A DNA stretch of 64,000 nucleotides, taken from contig NC_083602.1 in assembly GCF_029168945.1 (NCBI RefSeq), positions 26,833,323-26,897,322 of the forward strand, written 5' to 3'. The notes under the pieces were generated by a model, which saw nothing but the letters and a program-made list of their open reading frames with translations, was not told the DNA's origin and ran no database searches. The position numbers and the translations under genes are program-made. The DNA is from Cannabis sativa. Lineage: Eukaryota > Streptophyta > Magnoliopsida > Rosales > Cannabaceae. The stretch's first letter is position 1. The number at the start of each line of letters is the position of its first letter. This document shows positions 23,604 to 35,402 of the stretch, piece after piece.

Positions 23604-26211
23604 TTTCCCAAATTTTGAATTTTTCAATTTTCAAACCCTAATATCTAATTAAAATATTATTTTTATCATTTAAACTTAAATATCAATATTCTAAATTAAT
23701 AATATTTTTTTTAATAGATTATTATTACTTTTTGATATTTTGAGGTTTAAATTTAAAAATTAATTATTTTAATTTTTTAAATTATGGTGAGATTTAAAAA
23801 TTTGTTAATTTCTTTAATATTTATATATTATTTAATTATAAGATTAGATATTTTAATATTTGACATATTTTAAATTAAAAGATAGCATTATCCTTTTTAT
23901 TTGAAATATTATATTTAAATTATCTTATATGATAAATTAAATAATTAATAAATTTGAAATTAACCTTGATATTATTATAGATATTCTAACCATAATATTT
24001 TCAAATTCAAAAATTTGTTATTTTGTTAAATATTTAATTGTTTATAAATTATAAGTTTTAAAAATGATATTTTACTATTTTATATCATTTTACTTATTAA
24101 AAATTTATAAATTATATTTTAAATATTTAAATAACTTAGATATTTTTGTAGCAATTTGAATAATGCTTAATTTGAGATATTTTGACATATAATTAGGATA
24201 ATTATTATTTATTTATTGATTATTTTATTCTTAAAATAATAATTGCCTAACCATAACTATTTTAAAATTGGTTTATTTTATTATTTTAATTTTATTAAAT
24301 TATAAGATTAGAAAATGATATTGAAAATATTATTTTTCAAATCATTTATCTTATTTGATATTTAATTTAATTTTAAAATAATTCAAATAAACCTAGATAT
24401 TTTAAATTAGTTTTCGTTTTTGAATTTTAAATTTTGATGATATTTTAGGTTGTTTTAACAACCCTAAATTTTTCAAAATTTAGTTGGTTAGTTTAAAATA
24501 ATAATTTAATTATATTAATATCTTATTTCACATCTGTTACATGGACATTGTTTATTTATTTATATTGTTTATTCAATTTTTTTTTAACAAACCTATTATT
24601 TATTTGATCTAAATTGTTATGATTAACTTGTTGACAGATCCAATGATCTGATTTTAATCATAGTCCAATTGTCAATAGATCTTATAAATAATTTGTAACA
24701 GGTAAATTTTGTACTTCTTTCATCTGTGTAAACCTAGTAACATGATAGGGCCCATCAAAATCATTTGACCTGTGTGAGCCTATATGTTGGGGTAAGTTGA
24801 AAAATGCCTCTTTTATTAATCAATTAACCAAATTTGCCTCTAAGTTTATATTTATTTGAAACATACCTCTTTTTATATGTATTGTACCCAAAATACCCTG
24901 ACATAAGAGAGTCACATGAAGAGTATCTTGAAGTGATAGGGGCAAAATTGGTACAATGTTTAAAAAAAGAGGTAAAAATGATAGATTTTAAAAAAGAGGG
25001 TAAAAATAAAAGAGGATAATATAAAAAGGGTATATAGTGTAATTTCCTCCTATATGTTTGCTTTTGGGCTTAGATGCATATAAGAAGTCCATCTAAGTTC
25101 TAAGTAATTAAATGGACTAGGTTGCTAAAATAAAATTTCATATAAGTAATTTTATTTAGGCTCAATTAGAGTTGGGCTTATTCAATGAATAACAATTATT
25201 TATTTAATGGTTAAATTCCTCTCCTTTGGGCCTTGTGTGAGAATTAGGGGGCCAATAGCAGTAGGTTAATTATATTAGTCTAACCTAATTAAAATTGAAT
25301 TAGCAACATAATTAACTTTTAAAATATATGAAATTTATTTTTCATTTAATATTTTTAAGTTAATTTTAGAAAAACACTTAGTTAATTGAAATATATTCTA
25401 TATAGTTATTTCTAGTGACTAGTTATATTTTATAATATTTAATTAGGAAAATATTTTAAGTTGAAAATTAATTATTTATTTTAATTAATTTAGGACCAAC
25501 TTAAATTAAAAATATTTTTCCTAGTATTAAATTAGAATTAATAATTAAGTTTTTTTTATACTTGATTATTTAATTCTTGTATTTAAAACATTTAATTAAA
25601 TTGAAAATTAAATATTTGAGTTGATTTCTTTCTTGATACTTAAATATTATTATTTTCAGAATATTTAATTAAATAAAAATTATTTTAAGTTAGAAATTTT
25701 AATTTCAGAACAGCTTAAATTGAATAATTTTTAATATATATTTTAATTTTATTTTATTAATCATTTTTTAAATTCAAAATTGCATTTTTTATTTAAATGC
25801 AGAAAAATTTGATTTTTTTTTTGAAAAATAGATTAAAGTTGAAAATTAATTATTTTAATTTTAGACCAACTTAAATCATTATATTTTTCATTTAAATGAT
25901 TAATTAAAATAAATAAACTAAAATATATTATAATTAGAAAATAAATTAATTAGTCAATGAAAGTCTAGATAGTTATTATCTGTTTGCTTGAAGTATTTTT
26001 CTAGTGATATTTAATTAAATAGAAAATTAATATTTAAGTTGATTTTCATCATGATACTTAAATATTTGAAATTTTTCTAAATATTTAATTAAATGGGAAA
26101 ATTATATTTTTGTTGAAAATTAATTTTTTTATACCAACATAAAATTAGAATAATTTTTCAGGATTTATTTTTCTTTTATTTTAGAGCATTTTCGAAAATT
26201 GTATTTATTTT
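23604..26211 (+). other. E3 leader, middle part
   Basis: Very AT-rich and collinear with E2 15900-18200, for example the CTAGTAACATGATAGGGCCC stretch near 24735. No gene is seen. It contains the MITE at 24789-25048. The last bases (26207-26211, ATTTT) are the left target duplication of E4. Confidence 0.85.
24789..25048. mobile_element. MITE-like insertion, 260 bp, with 10-bp target duplication
   Basis: The E3 leader is interrupted between two copies of CCTATATGTT (24779-24788 and 25049-25058). E2 and B have a single related CCTATRTGTTT here. The insert starts GGGGTAAGTTGAAAAATG and ends TATAGTGTAATTTCCT. Its terminal inverted repeats are imperfect. A 9-11-bp target duplication suggests a Mutator-like origin. 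The frame 24834-25019 runs across it but has no recognisable domain. Confidence 0.78.
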
Positions 26212-26991
26212 TGTTGCCCCTAATTTTGCCTAATATATGTGGACCAATCAGACAGGGACACGTGGATCAAGCAATTCACAATATTTTGCTAAGTCTTTAG
26301 GCCATAAGATAACATCCCGGACGTAGGTCCCGGAGAAGGCACATGGAACTCAATATGCTCCCGGAAGCTCACACAACGCTAAGGCATCTCCGCGAGGTGT
26401 CAGGTTTCTCCTGAGCAATCAAGTCGCATTAAATGCCGCATGGGAGGAAGCGTGTTGGGACTGCTACACGCAATAAAGTCTGACGGCACAACCTCCAACC
26501 AGCAGCGCCACAGTAATGATCATTTAAGTCTAGCGACGACTACACTGTGAAGAGTCACGTCAATCACAAGGCAATAAGGACATTCCACACAAAAACCCTA
26601 CAACACCTAGGGATTTGACCATGCATTACCCATGGTATATTCATTGGGAATACCCAACTTTATGGATACTTACAGATACACTTGTAAGTACAATTCTAGG
26701 GATTACCCCACCAAAAACACTATAAATACCCCCTCAAAGCTCATTAAATGGGATCGAGAATCTTGGGCTGCATATGAGCAAGTAGAGTAAATACTCACCA
26801 AGAACATTCTCTGTATTTATAAGGGTGAAAGTCTCCCAAGCATAATATCTGTATTAAATACATCCATAAATAACAAAGACTCGTGGACTAAGGCTCATTA
26901 ACGCCCCAACCACATAAAAATCCTTATCTCACTTTCTTACAGCTCAATAATTTCATAATATTTTATTAGTTGCCGAAAATCTCGGTCAACA
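26212..26991 (+). repeat. 5' LTR of E4
   Basis: TGTTGCCCCTAATTTTGCC...ATCTCGGTCAACA, 780 bp, GC-richer than the surrounding copia DNA. TATAAATA is at 26721-26728. Immediately after it TTTTGGTGCTTTCATTGAG (26992-27010) is the probable primer site; I did not assign its tRNA. Confidence 0.95.
26721..26728 (+). promoter_or_regulatory. TATA box of the E4 5' LTR
   Basis: CACTATAAATACCCC is a canonical plant TATA box about 260 bp before the LTR end. The same box is in the 3' LTR at 48241-48248. Confidence 0.75.
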
Positions 26992-27053
26992 TTTTGGTGC
27001 TTTCATTGAGAGCTGAAGAAAGCTACTGTAAACAAACACTTGACTTCACAAAC

Positions 27054-28637
27054 ATGGTGGAGACAAGAAGTACTCGTCAGCCTCGTCCTCTGGAAGACGC
27101 TCAAGACCCGAATGAGGAAGATGTAGCCTCAAGAGCAGCAGAGGAGTCCGAGGAAGAAGAAATAGTCCCCGATGATGACTACGAGGGAAACCTCGACGAG
27201 TATGCCTACGACGAAGGTAGTTACTCAGAACTGGTGCTTCTCAGACAAAAAGCTATCGATCACGAAGCTGAGATCGAAGCTCAGAAAGCGCAAAACCAGA
27301 AAATGCAAGAAGTGATGCTGGCCATGCAAAAAGCCATGGAAGCAGCTGGCATTCACGTGCACCCCAAGGCAATGACCGCTGGACTCGACAAGGAGCCAGC
27401 GACGTCTTCGCCTAATTCCCGACGACAGAAATCTAGGGAGCCTAGCCCTATAAGATACCCTGCTGAAGGGAATCAAACAAAAAACCCTACTTCTACCCCA
27501 GGGCGAAAGAAAAAGGTGCAGGATCCGCGAAAGGTCCGCTCAGATTTCCCTAAAGGGAAAGGTCCGCAGAGGGGCAAGCCCCAAAAAGGGAGCCTTGGCC
27601 CTCAGGATCAAGGGGACCGAAAAAGCGTTTCTGTACACCAAGAACCCGGGGGTAGAGGGAGAAGAGGACAGAGGTGTCCTCCCGTTGATCTGAGAAATCA
27701 AATCAATGGGAACCAAGGGGATCTCCGAGATCTCCTTGACCAAAAAAGATACGGACCCGCGGTCTCCACGGGTACGTTGAATGAAGGAATTATGGCGGAA
27801 CTCGCCATACTTCGAAAGGACATTGCCCGAGTCTCCCGGAGACAGAAAGGAGATGACTCCGACTCGGACAGCGAGGATCGAGAGCCATGTGCTAAGCAAA
27901 TCTTAGAGGCAGAGCTCCCTAAGAACTTTAAGATGCCCGAAATGGCAGCTTATACCGGGAACTCCGATCCTAGCGACCACTTGTCACGGTTCAACCGTGT
28001 CATGACGGTCATGAGGGTCAGCAATGACGCCAAATGTCTGTGCTTCCCACTTACCCTAAGTGGGTCCGCGGAGGAATGGTTCAAAAAACTGGAACCAGGA
28101 TCCGTGGGCTGTTGGAACAAACTACAGACCAACTTCCGGAGACAGTTTGTCGCCGCAAGAAAGGTCAATCTGGAGGTCAGTGCCTTGACTAATATCAAGC
28201 AACTGCCCACCGAGACCTTGAAGAATTACATAAAGAGGTTCCGAGAGGAAGCCTCGAAAACCAAGAAAGTTGACGACGGACAACAGCTTGCACTTCTCCA
28301 AGCAGGCATCCGTACTGGGACTCCTTTCTGGAATGAGCTGCAGCAAGAAGGAGCTGCTAGCCTCCAGGACTTCCAGAAGAGAGTCCAAAAATATATCAAC
28401 CTCGAAGAAGCCCAAATCGTGGCTTATGGAGGCTACTATCCCACCGGAATAGCAGGGTACATGCCCGGAGTATCACCCTCGGGTACTGCCCTGACCGCAA
28501 CTCCACAAGCAAGTGGCATACAATTCTCTGCTACCCCCGGATATAGCCAGGGCCAAGCCTTGGCACCAGCATCATCCCATTTTGGCAACCCGTCCGGAGT
28601 GAATGGACAAGCTCCTTCACACTCGCTCCGCCGCTAG
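27054..28637 (+). pseudogene. E4 gag, truncated by a frameshift
   Basis: Structural protein of the Tat element. The frame is open from 26970, but its first part is LTR and primer site. MVETRSTRQPRP at 27054 is the natural start (527 codons). Residues about 20-110 are acidic then coiled-coil-like; a basic, proline-rich region follows. The retrotransposon gag (capsid) domain is in the C-terminal third (LSGSAEEWFKKLEPGS through NYIKRFREEASKTKK). Between about 28600 and 28622 the reading frame moves by one base, consistent with a 1-nt deletion. It then ends at TAG 28635-28637, while the true continuation runs in the other frame. Confidence 0.85.
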
Positions 28638-28973
28638 ACGACAGCCCTTCCCAGGGTTCGAGGAGTAAAAGATCCTCCAAAGGCAGCACCCGGACGGGAG
28701 AGAAGCGCCAGAAAAAGGGGTACACCTCCCAGTATACTCAATACACGGAGCTGTCGGACTCCCAAGAGCGTGTGTACTTTGCTACTAGGCAAAATACACA
28801 CTACCGGAGACCACAACCGTTGTACAAAGATAGCTCCCGGAGAGATCCGAGCAAGAGATGCGAGTACCACAACGACATTGGTCATAGCACCAATGAATGT
28901 AAGAATCTCAAAGACGAGATCGAAAATCTAATCCGATTAGGCCACCTCTACGAGTGGATCAAGAATAGGTTGC
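28622..28973 (+). pseudogene. E4 gag C-terminus with zinc-knuckle-like motif, cut by element B
   Basis: In the frame two positions away from the main gag frame, this stretch is open from 28622 to the B insertion. It reads through DPSKRCEYHNDIGHSTNEC, followed by KDEIENLIRLGHLYEWI, the CxYH...GH..C arrangement typical of Tat gag ends. Codon phase at 28973 matches the phase at 39138. Removing B and one target copy therefore leaves a single open frame from gag into protease. Confidence 0.85.
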
Positions 28974-30887
28974 TGTTAGGTTTTATGCCCTAAATAAAAC
29001 TCTTTACAATCTGATTAGTTATCAATATAAGAAATTTGAAGTGATTGATGTTTGCATGAATTTTACATGCTAATGGTTTAATATGTTTAATATGTTTATT
29101 ACATTCATACACACAAAATCAGTTAAATCCAGATCATATGTTTATTCACAATTACAGTATCGTCAACACAGTGGAATGTGTTTGTGATCATATGAATCAA
29201 AAGTTTTGGTCCCTGTTTCATCAGTGTTATTGGATTTACACTAATGTGATAATCAGCGATGATGTGTACTTACACTTGGAGTAAGTGTTATGTTCTTTCC
29301 AGGACATTAGTAAAGTATACTAGTTTCGAATGTATGGAGTATACATTGGACTGGACCGATATTGCAACTAAGTTAAGATATTACAAACTTACCGTTATAC
29401 ATATCTTTCCAAGTCAATATCAGTAGTTGATCTTAAGATTGAAAAGAATCTAAATCCTGATATGCTTGGGCTCAACTCAGGAGTGCTATTCATGTTCTTT
29501 GATTTATTAGTTAAGCCTACTTTTGGGTCAGGGTGATACGTATATTTTGGGAACATGATAGTATGATTGAGTGGGAGTGCTGAACATAAATATGGAATCT
29601 ATAGCTTCTACTGGTGTATAGAAGTTAAGTGATGATTCCCTTCGAGCTTAGCAAATAGAAGTAAATGGATGAGTTCTTGTTTAACTGACTAATTATTAGA
29701 TCATTAAACACCATTTACAGGTAGCTAAGTGTTTTAAGGGGCAAAATACATTGAGGGGTGAGAACGGTAAAGAAATCCCATCTCGATGTAAATCATCTAT
29801 ATAGAGGATCTTTAAATCACAATAAGATTATAACAATGGTTAAATGAGATAGTATATTGGTATCGTGAAACATACAATATGCTCTATATAAGTACGAGAG
29901 TGCAATTCTAAGTTCTAAGAGTGGATTCAACGAAGAATTAATAAGTAGGAATTTACTTGGTAAATTTGGTTCACTTATTGGAAGCTCAGCATATAGATCC
30001 ATGGTCCCCATTCTAGTTGAGAACATTCTGCTTATAAGACTCATTAATTGATTCGTGATTGATCAATTATAATTCTAAAGTTAGACTATGTCTGATTTTA
30101 TGAATTTTCACTATTCAGGGGTGAAATTGTAAGGAAAAGATTTTTTCTGGGTTTATTTATTTATTAATGGACTTTATATGTCTAATTAATAATTAAATTA
30201 AATGACAATATTATTTAATAATGTATTTTAATTATTAAATAATTAGTTTTGGCATTTAAAAGGTTAGAATTGGAAAATTGGCATTTTTGAGAAAATAGAG
30301 ATAAAATTTGATAAAATTGCAAAATTAAGTGGGGCCCATTACAACACCTATGGCCGGCCACTTATAAGTTTTTTTTTAAATTAATATTTTCATTATTTTA
30401 ATGCCAAATAATTCTAAACCTAAACCTAGTAAGTTGCCTATAAATAGAAAGTGATGGCTCATTCACAATACATGCTTTCATTAGCTTTCTGACAGAAATT
30501 TCTCTCTTCAGAAAAACTGAGCCTTCCCTCACTCTCTACCTTGGCCGAAACCTCTCTCCCTTTTTTCCTTCATCTTTTTCGTGACCCTAGTGAAAGAGTA
30601 AGTGCCCACACACAGTAAGCAGTAACTCAATCATAGATTGGAAGACTGTGAAGGATCAAAGCTTGAAGAAGAAGGAGATTCGGGCTCAGATCTTGATTAT
30701 ACTCTGCTACAGAAAGGAATCAAGGGTTAGAGATCTGAGTGGAAGGAGACATTTATTCCGCTGCATCAATGTAAGGTTTTCTTAACTTTATATGTGTTTA
30801 TTTTATCGCTTTAGAAAGTTCATATTTAGGATGTTAATAAACATACTTGTGAGTAGATCTAAGATCCTGGTAAAATAATTCCCAACC
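28974..30887 (+). repeat. 5' LTR of B
   Basis: TGTTAGGTTTTATGCCC...ATTCCCAACC. The final base is C instead of A, breaking the terminal CA; the 3' LTR keeps CA. TATA box at 30439-30446. The U5 block GTGCCCACACACAGTAAG begins near 30602. Confidence 0.93.
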
Positions 30888-30889
30888 AC

Positions 30890-30907
30890 TGGCCTCAGAG
30901 CCATGGT
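30890..30907 (+). other. Primer-binding site of B
   Basis: TGGCCTCAGAGCCATGGT, identical to the E2 site at 15448-15465. It is a variant of the initiator tRNA-Met complement. Confidence 0.82.
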
Positions 30908-31450
30908 AATTGATTTACTTGCATGTAATTTGGACTTTAAAACGATTGTTTGTATGTTCTTTGGATGGTATTATGTTGTATTGAGTGTTATTTGATGATT
31001 GATTGATGATTATGAAATTTTCGTGAAAAATAATTGTTATTTCGGTTCTGGAATTATTTTTATTGGATAGTATGGAAAAAATTAAGCAAGTTAGCCTTTT
31101 ACAGAACTCAATTTGGATTTTATTTGAATTAGTTATGATTTTTGGAAGATTTGACAAAATCGGGGCTGTACTGATAGTTTCCTGCGATCGCAGAGCTGTC
31201 CGTACAGTTTCGATTTTTTTCAATTTTCTTCAATTTTTCATACCTTTTCATGAAATTAACTTCCAATTTTTTGTATGGTTTTATATATATACTATTACTA
31301 TTCCTAATTCAATTCTAATTATCATTTTGAATTAATTTAATTTTTTTTTAATTTAATTCAAGATATTAGTGTAATTTGAATTTGAATAGAACTAGTATTT
31401 ATCTTTTTGCTTAAAAATCTATCTTATTTTTAAATTTGATTATATTTTTT

Positions 31451-31599
31451 TTAAATTTAAGGTCAGATATTTTTTGATATTTAAAATATCTTTTAAGATA
31501 TTTAAAAATATCCTATCTTTTTAAGATATTTTAAAAATATCTTATCTATTAAGATTTTTTTTAAATCTTTTTAGATATTTTGACCTTATTTAAATTTAA
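31451..31599. repeat. Foldback (hairpin) insert in the B leader
   Basis: GGTCAGATATTTTT at 31461 is mirrored by AGATATTTTGACC ending at 31585. Several smaller palindromes built from AAGATATTTT/AAAATATCTT lie between. TTAAATTTAA stands on both outer sides. E2 has uninterrupted ATTTTAAATTTAAAAATAAG here, so about 125 bp was inserted and the flanking TTAAATTTAA could be its target duplication. Confidence 0.65.
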
Positions 31600-34009
31600 A
31601 ATAAGATATTTATAATCATGTAATTTTAAATAGATATAAGATATTTTGCTAACTTTTAAATTTTGTTATTTTATTTATTTAAATTAAATTTAAAAATCTG
31701 AAAAGATATTTTATTTATCTTTTCTAATTTTTATTTAATTTTTATTTTTAAAATAACATTTAATTTTTAAAAAGTAGTTAGCAAATTTTGAAATGATATT
31801 TAGGTTGGTTGAAACCTAATTTTTCAAATAGTAGGTTTAATTTTAAATTTTTTTAAAAAATAATTTCGAAATTTTAAATATTTTTTTATTTTTTTTTATT
31901 TTTTCGAAATTAATTAAATTTTTTTTATTTTTTCGAAATTAATTAAAATATTTTATTTAATTATTTATTTTTCGAAATTATTTATTCAAAATTAAATAAA
32001 TCCTACTTCCAACTATCCAGCTAACCTTGTTGCAGGAGTATGTGTTTTTACCTTGTATGTAAGTTTTAAAAACCTATTATTACTTGATTGCAAATAGCCA
32101 TGGTTACTTTTTGCCAGATCTAATGATCTGATGGCTCCCTTGGTCAAGTAAATAATTTGTAACAGGTAAATTTTACAATCTTCTTTCATCTGTGTATGAC
32201 CTAGCAACATGATAGGATCCATCCAAAGTGTGCCTGTGTGAGCCTATATGTTTATTTTATTATATAGATGCATATAGGTTGTTGCTAAATAAAATGTCAC
32301 ACCATGATAGATTTTATTTAGGTCCATTTAGTTATTGGACCTATTCAATTAATAACAGTTATTCATTTTAAGGTTAAATTCCTCTCTTTTGGGCCTTGTG
32401 TGAGAGTTGGGTGCCATAGAAGTGGGTACGACATGCGAACCCGGCACCCCTCACATGAACTACCCCAATTGTGAAGGCCCATTTGCACGATTTGAATAAG
32501 CTGTACTAGGTTAATTATAATAGTTTGACCTAATAAAATTGAATTAGCAACATAATTAACTTTTAAAATATATGAAAATTTATTTTCATTTTAATATTTT
32601 AAAGTTAATTTTAAGAAAAACACTTTTAGTTTAGATATTATTTCTAGATAAACTACTTGTATTTTTCTTGTATTTAATTAAATATAGAATTTTAACTAAC
32701 TAAGATTCTTTCTGGAGCTTATTTAATTAAATATTCCTATTTAAGTTATAAATTAGTTGTATCAACTGATTTTTCTTAACTAACTTAAATTTGAATATTT
32801 GATTTAAATTTTAAATCAAGTTGAGGAATCTTAGGCATTAGTTATTAAAGATTCTTAAGATATTTTTTTTTAAGTTAATATCTTTTCAAATATTAACTTG
32901 AAATGGAATATCTTAGATATTTTTTTTTAATATCTTTTCAAATATTAACTTTAAAAGATATCTTCAAATTAAGTGGTTACAACTTAATTTGTGATATTTA
33001 ATTAAATCTAGATTTGAAATTATTTAAGTTTTAGATTTTTTCTATATAACTTAAATTAGATATTTTTCAAATTTTGAAAAGATACTTAGTCAAATAAGAT
33101 ATTTTCTAGATAGTAATTTCTAGACTACTTATTATTTCTAATACTTATATAGGAAAATATTATACTTTTGTGAAATTAATTATTTAAATAATTAATTTTG
33201 GTACAATTTTATTAAGTATATTTTTCCTAGTATTAAATAGAAATTAATAATTAAGGCTTCTCTACACTTAATTATTTATTTCTTGAATTTAATACAATTA
33301 ATTAAGTTGAAAAATCTAAATATCTAAGTTGATTTTCATCATGATACTTAAATATTTATTGATTTTTCATGACACTTAATTAAATAGAAAATTAATTTTA
33401 GGTTGAAATTTAATTTTTCAACTTAAATTTAAATAATTTTCAAAATATATATTTTTCTTTATTTTATTAATCAATTTCGAAATTGCATTTTAATTATGCA
33501 ATATTTTCGATTTTTTTTTTTTGAAAAATAGATTGAGTTGTAAATTAATTATTTATTTTAATTAATTCTTGGACCAACTCAAGTCAATGATTTTTTCATT
33601 TAATAGATTAATTTAAAATAAGTGAATTTAAAATATATATATTAGAAATTGAATTAACTAGTCAAAAGAATATCTAGATAGGTGATATTTTTGCTTGAAG
33701 TATTGCTTTTCTATTTTTATTATTTTCGAAAATTGTATAATTTTTTTTTATACTTAATTTTCGAACCCAATAAATATATTCTCAAAGGAAATTTTTAAGT
33801 TGTTAATTATTTATTTAATTCATCTTAAATTAATTTCCTTAATATTTATATTTAAGATTATTACTAAGATGGAAATAATTAATTTTATTTCAATCACCAT
33901 CTAGTATAATTTTATAAATATTATATTAAATTCTTATTTTTGAATTTTAATTCTTAAATAGAATTTAATGAGATTTATTTATTAGAATAATAAGAAAATA
34001 CATTTTAAA

Positions 34010-34400
34010 CAATGAGCTTTATTATTATTAAGATATTCGATCTCCATTGTGGGTTTTACACCGCGTTTGTTTTAGTGAGTAATCCTCCCTAATGGAGGAA
34101 CGTTCATTAGCAATTTCGCACCGTTTAATCTCGCATGATAAGTGGTTTGTAAGTGTTTTATATGGTATAGATCACCCTAATGGTGGCGACCATATTTGAC
34201 TTGCAAATTGCGAAACAATGGTAGAAGCTCATGAGATAGAATAGCCTTGACTCTCGCCTAAACGGGACAACGCTGGATTCTGATCTTGATCGAATAAAAG
34301 GTTGCTAGAATGTTTAACATTTTAGATGAGCTGACAACTCTATTCAATGGATGGTAGCTTTGACTCTCGCCTAAACGGGACACTGATATCAGTTTGTTGA
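34010..34400 (+). other. Conserved leader block with repeated GACTCTCGCC motif (B)
   Basis: CTTGACTCTCGCCTAAACGG begins near 34247 and TTTGACTCTCGCCTAAACGG near 34359, each followed by GACA. The block ends about 180 bp before the gag start. It corresponds to 18480-18960 in E2 and 48820-49260 in E3. Confidence 0.75.
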
Positions 34401-34557
34401 AAACCTTGGAAATTATTTAGGATTGAATTTTTAAGTATTTTCTCATATCATTCCTAATTGCTATGTGCTTATAATTTCTGAATTGATTTTGTGTGTTAAA
34501 CCATTATTAATTTCTATTTGTTGATTTCTATTATTTTGTAGTATCCTGTTTGTCAAA

Positions 34558-35402
34558 ATGAATCCCATGTTATCACTGTTGACTGAAAATAAGCTGAATG
34601 GATCTAACTTTAATAAATGGAATGAGAACATTAATATTGCTCTCATAGGAGAAAGTGCCTTGTTTGTTTTAACTGAGCCGTCACGAAGTGCACAGGGATA
34701 ATGCATCCAAAGCTGTGAAAGAAAAGTATGAGCGTTGGCAGAAGGCAAATGACAAAGCTCTATACTTTATGCTTTCTAGCATGGTTGACACCCTCAAAAC
34801 TCGGTTTTCTAAAACTGAGAAGGCTGCTGAAGTTATGACGAAGTTAAATGAGCTATTCGGTAAGGCATCACTTCAGTCACGTTTTGACGCGACTAAGAAG
34901 TACATTAACGCACGGATGGAACCTCTTCAAAACGTGCGTGATCATGTCCTCCTCATGTCCAGTTATTTCCAAGAAGCCCAGGATCATGGTGCTGAAATGG
35001 ACAGTGCTACTCAAGTTAGTCTTATCTTGAATAGCCTGACTCCAGCATTTCTACCATATACATCAAATTATGTCATGAATAAGAAGGAAATTGACTTTCA
35101 ATGACCTTCAAACTTATGAAAATTTGATTGGAGGACCCAAGAAGAAAGGGAGTAAACCTCATCCTGGTAATGGTAATGGGACGATAAAACCTGAAGCAAA
35201 TGTTGCCTCTGCTTCAAAGCCCAAATCGAAGAAGAAGTGGAAGAACACCAAGAAGCGAGCAAAAGCCATGAAAAAGGCTGCTCCTTCCGGTGATGCTACA
35301 CTTAAAGGAAAGTGTTTCCACTGCAATGAAAAAGGTCATTGGAAACCCCAGTGTCCTAAACTTCTTGCAAAGAAACAAGGTATTTCCATCTATAAACTTT
35401 AA
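34558..35402 (+). pseudogene. B gag (copia, CCHC zinc knuckle), two frameshifts
   Basis: Starts ATG at 34558 (MNPMLSLLTENKLNGSNFNK), typical of copia gag. The frame breaks between about 34660 and 34688. It resumes at 34688-35104, where an open stretch has the UBN2-like VKEKYERWQKANDKALYFML region. A second break near 35085, a 1-nt insertion in an A-run, shifts to the frame 35091-35402. That frame ends with a basic region and CFHCNEKGHWKPQC, a C-X2-C-X4-H-X4-C nucleic-acid knuckle. Apart from these breaks the gag is complete, unlike E1, E2 and E3, which have none. Confidence 0.85.

Larger units (their letters stand above)
30908..34557 (+). other. Long AT-rich leader of B
   Basis: Collinear with the E2 leader. 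The only notable structures are a foldback insert at 31461-31585, the conserved patch near 32125-32240, and the GACTCTCGCC block at 34010-34400. The frames 31063-31335 (+) and 31223-30915 (-) look fortuitous. No gene is seen before the gag at 34558. Confidence 0.7.

Noticed and set aside
27225..27899. Minus-strand frames within E4 gag (27476-27225, 27899-27540, 28210-27950)
   Set aside because: Opposite a clear gag protein, lacking start context or domain. Shadows.
29817..30044. 75-codon frame repeated in family B LTRs (also 38062-38289 and 52246-52473)
   Set aside because: The copies are near-identical LTRs, so conservation carries no coding information. No domain seen.
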